Positions 48,045 to 57,730 of a stretch of 64,000 nt of DNA are shown here, one piece after another (position 1 is the stretch's first letter; every line of letters begins with the position of its first letter). A model generated the notes under the pieces. The model saw only the letters and a program-made list of their open reading frames with translations. It had not been told where the DNA came from and did not search any database. The stretch is from Bradyrhizobium sp. ISRA464. GTDB taxonomy: Bacteria; Pseudomonadota; Alphaproteobacteria; Rhizobiales; Xanthobacteraceae. The DNA lies in NCBI RefSeq assembly GCF_029910095.1, contig NZ_CP094526.1:1-64000 (forward strand). Reading direction: 5' to 3'. A program made the position numbers and the translations under genes.

Positions 48045-48161
48045 CGTCATTGCGAGCCAACGGGACGCGCGCATGCGCGCCCGATGACAGGCTCCGCGAA
48101 GCAATCCATTTCGGCCCCGGGAGATATGGATTGCTTCGTCGCTTCGCTCCTCGCAATGACG
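48045..48161. repeat. Intergenic palindromic repeat (CGTCATTGCGAG type), full copy
   Basis: Outer ends CGTCATTGCGAG and CTCGCAATGACG are perfectly inverted; inner arms GAAGCAATCCAT and ATGGATTGCTTCG also pair. This is the cleaner counterpart of 19990-20112, in the same orientation, and lies between two minus-strand genes. Confidence 0.85.
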
Positions 48162-48203
48162 AGGGAGAGAGTTTACCACCGACGATCGCGCCGCGCTCGG
48201 CTC

Positions 48204-49277
48204 CTACCGCGACTTCCAGAAATCGACGACGCGCTGCGCGGTGGACGGCATCAGGCGGACGAAATTCACCCGCGCGCCTTCGATATCGGCCGGTGACGGC
48301 ACGCGGTTCCGCCCGAGCCGCATCAGGATCAGCGCCCGCACCGTCAGCCATTCGAGGCCGATGGTCTTGCTGGCGATCAGGATCGGATCGTAACGATCGC
48401 CGGAGATCAGGCGGTCGAGCGTCACGATCTTCACGCCGGTCATCGCGGCCAGCGCCGCGACCGACTCTTCGTATTTGAAGGACTTTGCGAAATCGAGCAG
48501 CGCCGCCTCGTTCAGCTTGCCGGCGTGATGCAGCGCGAGGATCGCGCGCTGTGCCAGCGCGAAATCGCGACGGCCCTCGACAGGAACGATCACGCCTTCG
48601 ATCTCGCTCATCGCGAGCTTGATCTCGGCCTGCCGCTCCGGCTTGACGACATCGAACAGGCGCCGGCGGATCACGTCGATCGAGCCGGCGAGCAGGTTCT
48701 TCAGATGCTCGGGCGGAAGATCGTCGCGCCGGCCGATCTTCAGCGTCAGCACGCCGTCCTGTCCGGCACGGCGGATCATCGTGGCGAAGGCGTCGTCCGA
48801 AAATGCAGCACCGGCGTTGCCGGCCGCGCATCTGATCACGTCGCGATCGCCACGGCGGACGATGACGTCGGTCAGTTTGGTCGAAAGCTTCGGCCGCTCG
48901 GCTATCGCGAGCAGATGGCCTTGCCCCTTCGCGTTGGCGATTTCGACCAGCACATGCTCGTCGATCACAGGCGAGCGGCGCAGCAGCGGGCCTGCGATCG
49001 CGATATTGTCTTCATGGGCGAGCTGGCCGACGAGGTGCCGCGGTGCGTTGGCAAGCAGCGCGAGCCTCTCGGCCAGATCGATCCGCGCATCCAGCTCGGC
49101 ATGTGGAACCAGGCTGGTCAGCACGCCATCAAAAAGATCGATATGGTCGGGACGGAAGGTCGCAGCGCCCTGCAGGAACAGCTCGCTGACCCGCCGCGCG
49201 GCTTCAGCACGGCGCTTGGGGTCACCGCGGCGAACGATGTCATCGAGTTCCGGGATCAGCGCGGGGGCTGTCGTCAT
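48204..49277 (-). CDS. DUF2336 domain-containing protein
   Basis: The 357-residue protein belongs to the alphaproteobacterial DUF2336 family, of unknown function, and is predicted to be almost entirely helical (HEAT-like arrays of Leu- and Ala-rich helices). Examples are LIDLAERLALLANAPRHLVG (approximate) and VGQLAHEDNIAIAGPLLRRS. No catalytic motif, signal peptide or membrane segment is visible. The ATG at 49277 is preferred over a TTG four codons upstream. It is divergent from the rimP operon, with 328 bases between starts that hold the operon's leader. Confidence 0.8.
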   Translation of the reverse strand: MTTAPALIPELDDIVRRGDPKRRAEAARRVSELFLQGAATFRPDHIDLFDGVLTSLVPHAELDARIDLAERLALLANAPRHLVGQLAHEDNIAIAGPLLRRSPVIDEHVLVEIANAKGQGHLLAIAERPKLSTKLTDVIVRRGDRDVIRCAAGNAGAAFSDDAFATMIRRAGQDGVLTLKIGRRDDLPPEHLKNLLAGSIDVIRRRLFDVVKPERQAEIKLAMSEIEGVIVPVEGRRDFALAQRAILALHHAGKLNEAALLDFAKSFKYEESVAALAAMTGVKIVTLDRLISGDRYDPILIASKTIGLEWLTVRALILMRLGRNRVPSPADIEGARVNFVRLMPSTAQRVVDFWKSR

Positions 49278-49401
49278 AAGCCTATCCAAACCAGCGGCTT
49301 CTGCCGGTTTGCCGGCAATCTAGGTCCCGTTTGTAAACGGAGGGTTAGATCGAGCCTCGCGGGGGAGCTGCAAAATCACCCGCCCCCGGGAGCCGGAGGC
49401 C

Positions 49402-49430
49402 TTGCCGGGTCGGGGCAAAAGCGCTATATC
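49402..49430 (+). promoter_or_regulatory. Predicted sigma-70-type promoter of the rimP-nusA operon
   Basis: TTGCCG (49402-49407) and TATATC (49425-49430) are separated by 17 bases, a good match to the housekeeping consensus of alphaproteobacteria. Transcription would start near 49437, giving a leader of about 170 bases before rimP. Confidence 0.55.
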
Positions 49431-49467
49431 GGCAGCAACTTATGGTATCTCATACGATCGCGTAGGA

Positions 49468-49497
49468 GAGTGGGCCCCCGGGGACCCGCTCTTTTTT
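49468..49497 (+). terminator. Intrinsic terminator inside the rimP leader (possible attenuator)
   Basis: GAGTGGGCCCCC (49468-49479) pairs with GGGGACCCGCTC (49480-49491), with one mismatch and one G-T pair, followed by six T's. It lies after the predicted promoter and before rimP, so it would cut most transcripts short unless opened. Confidence 0.7.
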
Positions 49498-49505
49498 ATT
49501 ACCTG

Positions 49506-49532
49506 ACGGGACCCAGCGAGCCCGGGTCCCGT
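49506..49532 (+). promoter_or_regulatory. Second hairpin in the rimP leader, able to compete with the terminator
   Basis: ACGGGACCC (49506-49514) pairs perfectly with GGGTCCCGT (49524-49532). The same GGGTCCC, with upstream GAGC (49518-49521), is also complementary to the terminator's right arm GGGACCCGCTC (49481-49491). The two structures are thus mutually exclusive, as in transcription attenuation. Confidence 0.5.
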
Positions 49533-49605
49533 TTGGGTAGCGTTACCGGCCCCTTAAGGCCGCGGAAACAACACGACAGACCTCAGACCGCCTTTGACAC
49601 TCGAT

Positions 49606-50370
49606 ATGACCGATCCGACCGTAACGTCCATCGACGCCGAACTGCTCAACGAGCCGCGGCTCGTCGTCGAGCCCGGCGTGGCCGCGCGGGTGGCCGCAGT
49701 CGCCGTGCCGGTCCTGCAGGGCATGGGCTATCGCTTGGTGCGCATCAAGGTCTCGGGCGAGGCCGGCTGCACCGTGCAGATCATGGCGGAACGGCCCGAC
49801 GGCTCGATGCAGCTCGAGGACTGCGAGGCGATCTCGCGCGCGCTGTCGCCGGTGCTCGATGTCGCCGACCCGATCGATCGCGCCTACCGGCTCGAGATCT
49901 CGTCGCCGGGTATCGACCGTCCGCTGGTGCGCCGCTCCGACTTCGAGCGCTATAATGGCCATCTCGTGAAAATCGAGATGGCGGTGGCGCATCAGGGCCG
50001 CAAGCGGTTCCGCGGCACGCTCGCGGGCGTCGAGGGCAATGCGGTGCGCGTCAAGCGCGACGATCCGCGCCCGGACGAGGATGCCGACGTCCTCCTGGTG
50101 ATGGAGGATATTTCGGATGCACGGCTGGTGCTGACCGACGAGCTGATCGCTGAATCGATGCGCCGCGGCAAGGCCGCCGAGCGCGAGCTGCGCCGCGAGC
50201 TCGGGCTGGCGCCGCCGCAACCGGAGCACGCAAAGAAGAGCGATCCGGCGAAAAGCCATAAACCGAAGCCGAAGCCCGGCAAGAAGCCGGCTCCGACCAA
50301 CACCAAACAACACCGCTTGGCCGCCGAGCGTGCGCGTCGAGGCGAGATCGATCCATCCGAAGGAGACTAA
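49606..50370 (+). CDS. rimP: Ribosome maturation factor RimP
   Basis: RimP assists 30S subunit assembly. The 254-residue protein has the N-terminal domain ([20 protein letters not shown]), the conserved [19 protein letters not shown], and the second-domain start [12 protein letters not shown]. The C-terminal ~70 residues, rich in Lys, Pro and Arg (KPKPKPGKK), are a basic tail beyond the ~150-residue core; such tails are seen in related rhizobia. The ATG at 49606 is preferred; a TTG four codons earlier is possible. nusA starts 4 bases after the stop, so they are co-transcribed. Confidence 0.94.
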   Translation: MTDPTVTSIDAELLNEPRLVVEPGVAARVAAVAVPVLQGMGYRLVRIKVSGEAGCTVQIMAERPDGSMQLEDCEAISRALSPVLDVADPIDRAYRLEISSPGIDRPLVRRSDFERYNGHLVKIEMAVAHQGRKRFRGTLAGVEGNAVRVKRDDPRPDEDADVLLVMEDISDARLVLTDELIAESMRRGKAAERELRRELGLAPPQPEHAKKSDPAKSHKPKPKPGKKPAPTNTKQHRLAAERARRGEIDPSEGD

Positions 50371-50373
50371 GCC

Positions 50374-51984
50374 ATGGCAGTCAGCGCCAACAAACTCGAA
50401 CTGCTGCAGATCGCAGACGCAGTTGCGCGCGAAAAGTCGATCGACCGCTCCATCGTGATCGCGGCGATGGAGGACGCCATCGCCAAGGCGGCGCGCGCCC
50501 GTTACGGCAGCGAGACCGACATCCATGCCGAAATCGACGCCAAGAAGGGCGAGCTGCGGCTGACGCGCCACATGCTCGTGGTCGACGTCGTCGAGAACGC
50601 CTCGAACCAGATCTCGCTGGCCGACGCGCAGCGCGCCAATCCGGGCGCCCAGGTCGGCGACACCATCGCGGACACCCTGCCGCCGCTGGAATATGGCCGC
50701 ATCGCCGCGCAATCCGCCAAGCAGGTGATCGTGCAGAAGGTGCGCGAGGCCGAGCGCGACCGGCAGTACCAGGAGTTCAAGGACCGCATCGGCGATATCG
50801 TCAACGGCGTCGTCAAGCGTGTCGAATATGGCAGCGTGATCGTCGACCTCGGCCGCGGCGAAGCTATCGTACGCCGCGACGAGATGCTGCCGCGCGAGGT
50901 GTTCCGCAACGGCGACCGCGTCCGCGCCTATATCTTCGACGTCCGCCGCGAGACCCGCGGCCCGCAGATCTTCCTGTCCCGCACCCATCCGCAATTCATG
51001 GCGAAGTTGTTCGCGCAGGAAGTGCCGGAGATCTACGACGGCATCGTCGAGATCAAGGCGGTCGCCCGCGATCCGGGCTCGCGCGCCAAGATCGGCGTGA
51101 TCTCGCGCGACTCCTCGGTCGATCCGGTCGGCGCCTGCGTCGGTATGCGCGGCTCGCGCGTGCAGGCCGTGGTGAACGAATTGCAAGGCGAGAAGATCGA
51201 CATCATTCCGTGGTCGCCCGACATCGCGACCTTCGTCGTCAACGCGCTGGCGCCGGCTGAAGTCGCCAAGGTCGTGATCGACGAGGACCGCGAGCGCATC
51301 GAGGTCGTGGTGCCCGACACCAACAACCAGCTCTCGCTGGCGATCGGCCGCCGCGGCCAGAACGTGCGTCTCGCCTCGCAGCTCACCGGCTGGGACATCG
51401 ACATCCTGACCGAGCAGGAAGAGTCGGAGCGCCGTCAGGCCGACTTCGAGAATTCGACGCGCGTGTTCATGGAAGCGCTCAATGTCGACGAGGTGGTCGG
51501 CCAGCTGCTCGCCTCCGAAGGCTTCACCTCGGTCGAGGAACTCGCGCTGGTCGATGTCAAGGAACTCGCCGGCATCGAAGGTTTCGACGAGGAGACCGCC
51601 ACCGAGCTGCAGACCCGCGCCCGCGAATATCTGGAACGGCTCGAGGCCGAGCTGGAAGCCAAGCGCAAGGAACTCGGCGTCGAGGACGCCATGAAGGATG
51701 TGCCCGGCATCACCTCGAAGATGCTGGTGAAGCTCGGCGAGAACGACGTGAAGACCGTCGAGGACCTCGCCGGCTGCGCTACCGACGACCTGGTCGGCTG
51801 GACCGAGCGCAAGGACGGTGGCGAGCCGACCAAGCACACCGGGTTCCTCGACGGCATCGAGATTTCGCGCGACGACGCCGAGGCGCTGATCATGCAGGCC
51901 CGCCTCAAGGCCGGTTGGATTACCGAGGCCGACCTCGCCAAGCCGGCCGCGGAAGCCGAGGCCGCCGAAGAACCGGCGGCGTAA
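50374..51984 (+). CDS. nusA: Transcription termination/antitermination factor NusA
   Basis: NusA binds RNA polymerase and nascent RNA to modulate pausing, termination and antitermination. The 536-residue protein has the N-terminal polymerase-binding domain, the S1 domain (about residues 135-200; [20 protein letters not shown]), two KH domains ([19 protein letters not shown] and [18 protein letters not shown]) and C-terminal acidic helix-hairpin-helix repeats as in alphaproteobacteria. If the rimP leader acts as an attenuator, NusA could regulate its own operon, as known in E. coli; here that is only inference. Confidence 0.97.
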   Translation: MAVSANKLELLQIADAVAREKSIDRSIVIAAMEDAIAKAARARYGSETDIHAEIDAKKGELRLTRHMLVVDVVENASNQISLADAQRANPGAQVGDTIADTLPPLEYGRIAAQSAKQVIVQKVREAERDRQYQEFKDRIGDIVNGVVKRVEYGSVIVDLGRGEAIVRRDEMLPREVFRNGDRVRAYIFDVRRETRGPQIFLSRTHPQFMAKLFAQEVPEIYDGIVEIKAVARDPGSRAKIGVISRDSSVDPVGACVGMRGSRVQAVVNELQGEKIDIIPWSPDIATFVVNALAPAEVAKVVIDEDRERIEVVVPDTNNQLSLAIGRRGQNVRLASQLTGWDIDILTEQEESERRQADFENSTRVFMEALNVDEVVGQLLASEGFTSVEELALVDVKELAGIEGFDEETATELQTRAREYLERLEAELEAKRKELGVEDAMKDVPGITSKMLVKLGENDVKTVEDLAGCATDDLVGWTERKDGGEPTKHTGFLDGIEISRDDAEALIMQARLKAGWITEADLAKPAAEAEAAEEPAA

Positions 51985-51993
51985 GGAGATGGC

Positions 51994-52686
51994 TTGCGGA
52001 TGCTCGCTCAGGCTGACCTCGATCTCGACGATGGCCCGCGGACACCGAAGTCCGCGACCACGCGGATGTGCGCGGTCAGCCGCGAGGTGCGCCCGATCGA
52101 CGAGCTGATCCGGTTCGTCGTCGCGCCCACGGGCGAGGTGATCCCGGATCTCAAGCGCAAGCTCCCGGGCCGGGGATTGTGGGTTTCCGCATCGCGGCGA
52201 AGCGTTGCAGAAGCGGTCCGCCGTCACCAATTTAACAGGGGATTCAAGCGCGATGTCCGTGTCGCGCCGACCCTTCCCGCCGACACCGAGGCACTTTTGG
52301 TGCGCAGCGCCATCGACGCCCTGGCGATGGCCGCCAAGGCCGGCGAGGTTGTGTCCGGCTTCGGCAAGGTCGAGGACGCGCTCAACCGGGGCGAAACCGC
52401 AGCCCTGATCCACGCTTCTGACGGCGCTGCCGACGGAATCCGGAAATTGGACGCGATCCTCCGGCAAAGGAGCGAAAAACGTGGTGAATCGCCGGTAATC
52501 GGCACCGTCAATGTTTTGACGTCGGCAGAATTGGATTTGGCACTTGGGCGCGCAAATGTGATACATGCTGCGCTGCTCGCGGGCCCGGCGAGCAAGACGT
52601 TCCTGTCGCGCTGCCAGATGCTGGTCCGATACCGGATGGCCGACGACGACAAGACCGCCGAAGCGGCCAGAAATTCCAGAGCATGA
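51994..52686 (+). CDS. YlxR (DUF448) family RNA-binding protein with L7Ae-like C-terminus
   Basis: The 230-residue protein joins a YlxR/DUF448 domain (about residues 20-90; MCAVSREVRPIDELIRFVV and PDLKRKLPGRGLWVSAS) to a C-terminal L7Ae/ribosomal-like domain (about 105-205; AMAAKAGEVVSGFGKVEDAL). YlxR genes regularly lie between nusA and infB. The start is a TTG with AAGGAG 5 bases upstream, or an ATG two codons later. The stop codon falls within a palindromic repeat. Probable role is in RNA binding or RNase P/ribosome function. Confidence 0.9.
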   Translation: MRMLAQADLDLDDGPRTPKSATTRMCAVSREVRPIDELIRFVVAPTGEVIPDLKRKLPGRGLWVSASRRSVAEAVRRHQFNRGFKRDVRVAPTLPADTEALLVRSAIDALAMAAKAGEVVSGFGKVEDALNRGETAALIHASDGAADGIRKLDAILRQRSEKRGESPVIGTVNVLTSAELDLALGRANVIHAALLAGPASKTFLSRCQMLVRYRMADDDKTAEAARNSRA

Positions 52687-52728
52687 TCCGGGAGGGCGGA
52701 GACCGCCTTTTCCAACGGGATCATGCTC
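52679..52728. repeat. Palindromic repeat (GCATGATCC...GGATCATGC) overlapping a stop codon
   Basis: GCATGATCC (52681-52689) pairs perfectly with GGATCATGC (52718-52726), with inner GGCGG/CCGCC arms. The TGA of the YlxR gene lies in the left arm. It is the one repeat in the window that enters a coding region, and it is inside the nusA-infB transcript. Confidence 0.7.
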
Positions 52729-52795
52729 AACAATAGACGACGCGTTGAAGGACTTGTGCGGCAAACGCACAGCGAAACGAGATTAGGACTGCTGA

Positions 52796-55468
52796 ATGGT
52801 TGATACCAAAACCCCTGGCGACAAGACTTTGAGTGTCCCGAGCAAGACCTTGACGCTGAAACCGCGCGTCGAGACGGGCACCGTGCGCCAGAGCTTCAGC
52901 CATGGCCGGACCAAGCAGGTCGTGGTCGAAAAGCGCGGCAAGCGCCGCATCGGTGGCGATGGCCCGGCCGAGACGCACGCGCCGGAACCCGTGGTCGCAA
53001 AGCCTGCGGCGCCAGCCGCCAAGCCGCCGCTCGGCCGCCCGTCAGGCCCGCCTCCCGGCCAGGCGCAGCGCAACACCCGCTCGGGCGTCGTACTGCCGAC
53101 CCTGACCGAGGACGAGCGCTCTGCGCGCGCCAACGCGCTCGCCGACGCCCGGCAGCGCGACATCGAGGAGCGTCGCCAGGCCGAAGAGGAGGCCAAGCGC
53201 CGCGCCGCCCGGGAGGCCATCGAGAAGGCCGAGCGCGAGGCCGCCGAAGCCCGCCGCAAGGCGGAAGAGGAGCGCCATCGCCAGGAAGAAGAGGCCAAGC
53301 GCAAGGCCGAAGTCGAGGCCAAGCGCCGCTTCGGCGAGGCCGAAGCCAAGCCCGCGGCGCCGGCCGCTCCGGCCACGGCCAAGCCGGCCGCACCCACCTC
53401 GGCACCGGCAGCCCGCACGCCAGCTACACCCACGCGCACCCCGGCCGCCGCGCCGAGGACCCCGGTCGCCGCCGAGGCCGACGATGACGAAGGTCCGCGC
53501 CTGGTGCGCCGCCCCGGCGGCGCCGTGCGCCCGGCGACAGCGCCGAAGATGACCCACAAGCCCGGTCCGCAGAAGCAGCGCGGACGCCTCACCGTGACCA
53601 CGGCACTCGACGTGGACGACGTCCGCGAGCGTTCGATCGCCTCGTTCCGTCGTCGCACCCAGCGCCTGAAGGGGCATTCGTCGAACGAGCCGAAGGAGAA
53701 GCTGGTCCGCGAGGTCACGATTCCTGAAGCGATCACGATCCAGGAACTCGCCAACCGCATGTCGGAGCGCGCGGTCGACGTCATCCGCCTGCTGATGAAG
53801 CAGGGCGCGATGCACAAGATCACCGACGTGATCGATGCCGACACCGCGCAACTGATCGCGGAAGAGCTCGGCCACACCGTCAAGCGCGTTGCCGCTTCCG
53901 ACGTGGAAGAAGGCCTGTTCGACGTCGTCGACGACTCGACCGACACCGAGCCGCGCTCGCCCGTGGTCACGGTGATGGGTCACGTCGACCACGGCAAGAC
54001 CTCGCTGCTCGACGCGCTGCGCCACGCCAACGTGGTGTCGGGCGAAGCCGGCGGCATTACCCAGCATATCGGCGCCTATCAGGTGCTCTCGCCCGAGAGC
54101 GGCACCAAGATCACCTTCATCGACACGCCCGGCCACGCCGCGTTCACCGCGATGCGCGCCCGCGGCGCCAAGGTCACCGACATCGTCGTGCTGGTGGTCG
54201 CGGCCGACGACGGCGTGATGCCGCAGACGGTGGAAGCGATCAATCACGCCAAGGCGGCAAAGGTGCCGATCATCGTGGCGATCAACAAGATCGACAAGCC
54301 CGATGCGAGGCCCGAGCGCGTGCGCACCGAACTGCTGCAGCACGAGGTGCAGGTCGAATCGCTCGGCGGCGACGTGGTCGACGTCGAGGTGTCGGCGAAA
54401 AACAACACCAACCTCGACAAGCTGCTGGAAATGATCGCGCTGCAGGCCGAAATCCTCGACCTGAAGACCAATTCGCATCGCCCGGCGGAAGGCACCGTGA
54501 TCGAAGCCAAGCTCGACCGCGGTCGCGGTCCGGTCGCGACCGTGCTGGTGCAACGCGGCACGCTGCACGTCGGCGACATCATCGTGGCCGGCGCCGAGAT
54601 GGGCCGCGTCCGCGCGCTGATCTCCGATCAGGGCGAGAATCTCGACGAGGCCGGCCCGTCCGTGCCGGTCGAGGTGCTCGGCTTCAACGGTCCGCCGGAA
54701 GCCGGCGACCGCCTCGCCGTGGTCGAGAGCGAAGCCCGCGCCCGCCAGGTCACGAGCTACCGCGCGCATCAGAAGCGCGAGAACGCGGCGGCCTCGATCT
54801 CGGGCATGCGCGGCTCGCTCGAGCAGATGATGTCGCAGCTCAAGACCGCGGGCCGCAAGGAATTCCCGCTGATCGTCAAGGCCGACGTGCAGGGCTCGCT
54901 GGAAGCGATCCTTGGCTCGCTGGAGAAGCTCGGCACCGACGAGGTCGCAGCCCGCATCCTGCATGCAGGCGTCGGCGGCATCTCGGAGTCCGATGTCACG
55001 CTGGCGGAAGGCTTCAACGCCGCGATCATCGGCTTCTCCGTCCGCGCCAACAAGGAAGCGGCAGCCGCCGCCAAGCGCAACGGCATCGAGATCCGCTACT
55101 ACAACATCATCTACGATCTCGTGGATGACATCAAAAAGGCGATGTCCGGCCTGCTCGCGCCCACGCTGCGCGAAACCATGCTGGGCAACGCGCAGATCCT
55201 GGAAGTATTCAACATTTCCAAGGTCGGCAAGGTCGCGGGTTGCCGCGTCACCGACGGAACCGTGGAGCGCGGCGCCAATGTTCGCCTGATCCGCGACAAC
55301 GTGGTGGTGCACGAGGGCAAGCTCTCGACGCTGAAGCGCTTCAAGGATGAAGTGAAGGAAGTGGTCGCCGGCCAGGAGTGTGGCATGGCGTTCGAGAACT
55401 ACGGCGACATGCGTGTCGGCGACGTGATCGAGTGTTACCGCATCGAGACGATCCAGCGCTCTCTGTAA
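52796..55468 (+). CDS. infB: Translation initiation factor IF-2
   Basis: IF-2 is the GTPase that places initiator tRNA on the ribosome. The 890-residue protein has a long N-terminal region rich in Lys, Arg, Ala, Glu and Pro (residues ~1-280; coiled-coil [18 protein letters not shown] and a Pro/Ala/Thr linker), then the IF2_N domain. The GTPase domain follows, with G1 GHVDHGKT at 395-402, DTPGHAAF and NKID. Domains II-IV then run to the C-terminus ([19 protein letters not shown]). Length is normal for alphaproteobacteria. Confidence 0.97.
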   Translation: MVDTKTPGDKTLSVPSKTLTLKPRVETGTVRQSFSHGRTKQVVVEKRGKRRIGGDGPAETHAPEPVVAKPAAPAAKPPLGRPSGPPPGQAQRNTRSGVVLPTLTEDERSARANALADARQRDIEERRQAEEEAKRRAAREAIEKAEREAAEARRKAEEERHRQEEEAKRKAEVEAKRRFGEAEAKPAAPAAPATAKPAAPTSAPAARTPATPTRTPAAAPRTPVAAEADDDEGPRLVRRPGGAVRPATAPKMTHKPGPQKQRGRLTVTTALDVDDVRERSIASFRRRTQRLKGHSSNEPKEKLVREVTIPEAITIQELANRMSERAVDVIRLLMKQGAMHKITDVIDADTAQLIAEELGHTVKRVAASDVEEGLFDVVDDSTDTEPRSPVVTVMGHVDHGKTSLLDALRHANVVSGEAGGITQHIGAYQVLSPESGTKITFIDTPGHAAFTAMRARGAKVTDIVVLVVAADDGVMPQTVEAINHAKAAKVPIIVAINKIDKPDARPERVRTELLQHEVQVESLGGDVVDVEVSAKNNTNLDKLLEMIALQAEILDLKTNSHRPAEGTVIEAKLDRGRGPVATVLVQRGTLHVGDIIVAGAEMGRVRALISDQGENLDEAGPSVPVEVLGFNGPPEAGDRLAVVESEARARQVTSYRAHQKRENAAASISGMRGSLEQMMSQLKTAGRKEFPLIVKADVQGSLEAILGSLEKLGTDEVAARILHAGVGGISESDVTLAEGFNAAIIGFSVRANKEAAAAAKRNGIEIRYYNIIYDLVDDIKKAMSGLLAPTLRETMLGNAQILEVFNISKVGKVAGCRVTDGTVERGANVRLIRDNVVVHEGKLSTLKRFKDEVKEVVAGQECGMAFENYGDMRVGDVIECYRIETIQRSL

Positions 55469-55622
55469 GTCCAAGTCTTACGAAGCGCCTGGGTCCATTT
55501 AACTGAAAATGCGTCGGCGTGGCCGGACTAGGTCTGGCCACTCCGCATTGTCTGAAATTGAAAAGCTAGGACATTGATGCCCGGGGCGAAGCCTGCGGGC
55601 GTGACGGTTTTGGAAGAAGGTC

Positions 55623-56033
55623 ATGTCCCGTCAGAAGAAAAGCTCCGCGCCCGGAGGATCACAACGTCAGCTACGCGTCGGCGAAACCGTTCGCCATGCG
55701 GTTGCCGAGATTCTGTCTCACGGTGACGTCCACGATCCGGATCTTGAAGGCCACATCATCACCGTTCCCGAGGTGCGTATGTCGCCGGACCTGAAGCTCG
55801 CAACGATCTACGTGATGCCGCTCGGCGGACGCGACACCGACGCCGTGATCGCAGCGCTCGAGCGCAACAAGAAATTCCTCCGCGGCGAGATCGCGCATCG
55901 CATTAACCTGAAATTTGCACCTGACATCCGCTTCCGCGTCGACGAGCGATTCGACGAAGCGGAACGTATCGAGAAATTACTGCGAACACCTGCGGTGCAA
56001 CGAGATCTTGCACCCGATTCGGACGACGAGTGA
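55623..56033 (+). CDS. rbfA: Ribosome-binding factor A
   Basis: RbfA is a cold-shock-associated 30S assembly factor. The 136-residue protein has the KH-type fold: [38 protein letters not shown], and the late [25 protein letters not shown], with a KKSS/PGGS-rich N-terminus. It lies 154 bases after infB, the longest gap in the operon before pnp, and its stop overlaps the truB start. Confidence 0.95.
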   Translation: MSRQKKSSAPGGSQRQLRVGETVRHAVAEILSHGDVHDPDLEGHIITVPEVRMSPDLKLATIYVMPLGGRDTDAVIAALERNKKFLRGEIAHRINLKFAPDIRFRVDERFDEAERIEKLLRTPAVQRDLAPDSDDE

Positions 56034-57142
56034 TGACTGTGACGACGACCAACAGCGCGATCGACGCGAAAGATGCCGACGCGCGCGACGCTGACAGAGA
56101 TATTTTTTCCGAACAGCGCAGTGACGGTCCGCGTCGGGTGAACAACGATCCGCGCCAGAAGCAGGGCAAGCAGAACCAGCAGCCGCGCCGCGACAAGCGT
56201 GACGTGCACGGCTGGGTCGTGCTCGACAAGCCGATCGGCATGACCTCGACGCACGCGGTCGCGGTGCTCAAGCGCCTGTTCCAGGCGAAGCGCGCCGGCC
56301 ATGCCGGCACGCTCGATCCGCTCGCCTCCGGGGGCTTGCCGATCGCGCTGGGCGAGGCCACCAAGACGGTGCCGTTCGTGATGGACGGCCGCAAGCGCTA
56401 TCGCTTCACGGTGTGCTGGGGCGAGGAGCGCGACACCGATGACACCGAGGGACGCGTCGTCAGGACCAGCGACAACCGGCCGACGGCCGATTCAATCCGC
56501 GACCTGCTGCCCCGCTTCACCGGGACGATCGAGCAGATCCCGCCGCAATATTCGGCCATCAAGGTGCAGGGCGAGCGCGCCTATGACCTGGCGCGCGACG
56601 GCGAAACTGTGGAACTGAAGCCCCGTCCGGTCGAGATTCACGAATTAATCCTTGTAGAACACGGAGATAACGGCCAGTCCGTGTTCGAGGCCGAGTGCGG
56701 CAAGGGAACCTATGTCCGGGCGCTGGGCCGCGATATGGGCCGGATTCTGGGCTGTTTCGGCCATATCTGCGCCCTGCGGCGGACCATTGTCGGTCCATTT
56801 ACCGAGCAGGACATGATTCCGCTGGAACAGTTAGAGGCTTTATGCAATAGAGCCGCGTCTGGCGAGGGTAGCCTCGCCGACGCGCTTTTGCCCGTTGAGA
56901 CCGCGCTGGACGACATCCCGGCACTGGCCGTCACACGGGCTGATGCGGCAAGGCTCCACAGGGGCCAGGCCGTTTTGTTGCGCGGACGGGATGCGCCCAA
57001 TAGTAGCGGCACAGTCTATGTCACGGTGGCAGGCCGTCTTCTGGCGCTTGCCGAACTTGGCAATGGCGAACTCATCCCCAAGCGCGTGTTCAACCTGAGC
57101 GGACTGACTGCCAGTTCGGCTCGCAACCATGGAAGCAATTGA
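56033..57142 (+). CDS. truB: tRNA pseudouridine-55 synthase
   Basis: TruB makes pseudouridine 55 in tRNA. Residues 1-55 of the 369-residue protein are a polar Asn/Gln/Arg/Asp-rich extension not found in E. coli. The catalytic core begins [17 protein letters not shown]; catalytic Asp95 is in [11 protein letters not shown], and the [17 protein letters not shown] and [12 protein letters not shown] segments are present. The ATG at 56033 shares one base with the rbfA stop; a GTG one codon earlier is an alternative. Confidence 0.95.
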   Translation: MTVTTTNSAIDAKDADARDADRDIFSEQRSDGPRRVNNDPRQKQGKQNQQPRRDKRDVHGWVVLDKPIGMTSTHAVAVLKRLFQAKRAGHAGTLDPLASGGLPIALGEATKTVPFVMDGRKRYRFTVCWGEERDTDDTEGRVVRTSDNRPTADSIRDLLPRFTGTIEQIPPQYSAIKVQGERAYDLARDGETVELKPRPVEIHELILVEHGDNGQSVFEAECGKGTYVRALGRDMGRILGCFGHICALRRTIVGPFTEQDMIPLEQLEALCNRAASGEGSLADALLPVETALDDIPALAVTRADAARLHRGQAVLLRGRDAPNSSGTVYVTVAGRLLALAELGNGELIPKRVFNLSGLTASSARNHGSN

Positions 57143-57144
57143 CG

Positions 57145-57414
57145 ATGTCGATTACCGCGCAACGCAAAGCGGAAGTCATCAAGACGAATGCCACCAAAGC
57201 CGGCGACACCGGCTCGCCCGAGGTCCAGGTCGCGATCCTGTCGGAACGCATCAACAACCTCACCGAGCACTTCAAGACCCATGCGAAGGACAACCATTCG
57301 CGGCGCGGCCTCCTGAAGCTCGTGTCGACGCGTCGCTCCCTGCTTGACTACATCAAGCGCAAGGACGAGGCGCGTTACAAGGCGCTGCTCGAGAAGCACA
57401 ACATCCGTCGTTGA
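57145..57414 (+). CDS. rpsO: 30S ribosomal protein S15
   Basis: S15 binds 16S rRNA early in assembly of the 30S platform. The 89-residue product is the standard length, starting [13 protein letters not shown], with [39 protein letters not shown] and the basic end KHNIRR. The ATG at 57145, 2 bases after the truB stop, is preferred over a TTG two codons upstream. An intrinsic terminator follows, as is common between rpsO and pnp. Confidence 0.97.
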   Translation: MSITAQRKAEVIKTNATKAGDTGSPEVQVAILSERINNLTEHFKTHAKDNHSRRGLLKLVSTRRSLLDYIKRKDEARYKALLEKHNIRR

Positions 57415-57425
57415 TATCGAGAAGC

Positions 57426-57449
57426 ACGCGCGCGGTTCGCGCGCGTTTT
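57426..57449 (+). terminator. Intrinsic terminator between rpsO and pnp
   Basis: ACGCGCGCG (57426-57434) pairs perfectly with CGCGCGCGT (57438-57446) around a GTT loop, then a short T-run. It lies 11 bases after the rpsO stop. The T-run is short, so partial read-through into pnp is likely. Confidence 0.8.
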
Positions 57450-57473
57450 CGTGTGATCTTCCGGGGAGACGGA

Positions 57474-57602
57474 CTTTCGAATTGTCGAAAGACGATCATG
57501 CGCAACAGCATGGCCTTCACGCCATGCACACTAGCGTCCAGCAGCAATCCGGCCGCTGGACGGGGCAAGATGCCCAGATGACCGAAAGGATGGACGCCAT
57601 CC
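57474..57602 (+). promoter_or_regulatory. Structured pnp leader with four hairpins
   Basis: Four perfect stems follow each other: CTTTCGA/TCGAAAG (57474-57491), GCATGGC/GCCATGC (57508-57527), CGTCCAGC/GCTGGACG (57535-57562) and GGATGG/CCATCC (57588-57602). They lie in a ~280-base untranslated stretch between the rpsO terminator and pnp. In E. coli a leader stem cut by RNase III mediates PNPase autoregulation; a similar use here is inference. No gene is seen. Confidence 0.45.
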
Positions 57603-57730
57603 GGAACCCAAGGACCATGGCAGGATCGCCGGACGCTGGTCGCAGCAGCGCATCAGTGTCTCGCCGTCTTGCGCATGGTCTTTGTGTTTTGGAGCGCCGT
57701 GCTTTCGCGAAACCATGAAAGAAGACCGAA

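Noticed and set aside
49543..52770. A minus-strand open frame of about 1075 codons opposite rimP, nusA and the YlxR gene
   Set aside because: Same reason: antisense shadow of conserved genes with biased composition. A similar one opposite infB (53042-55474) was also rejected.
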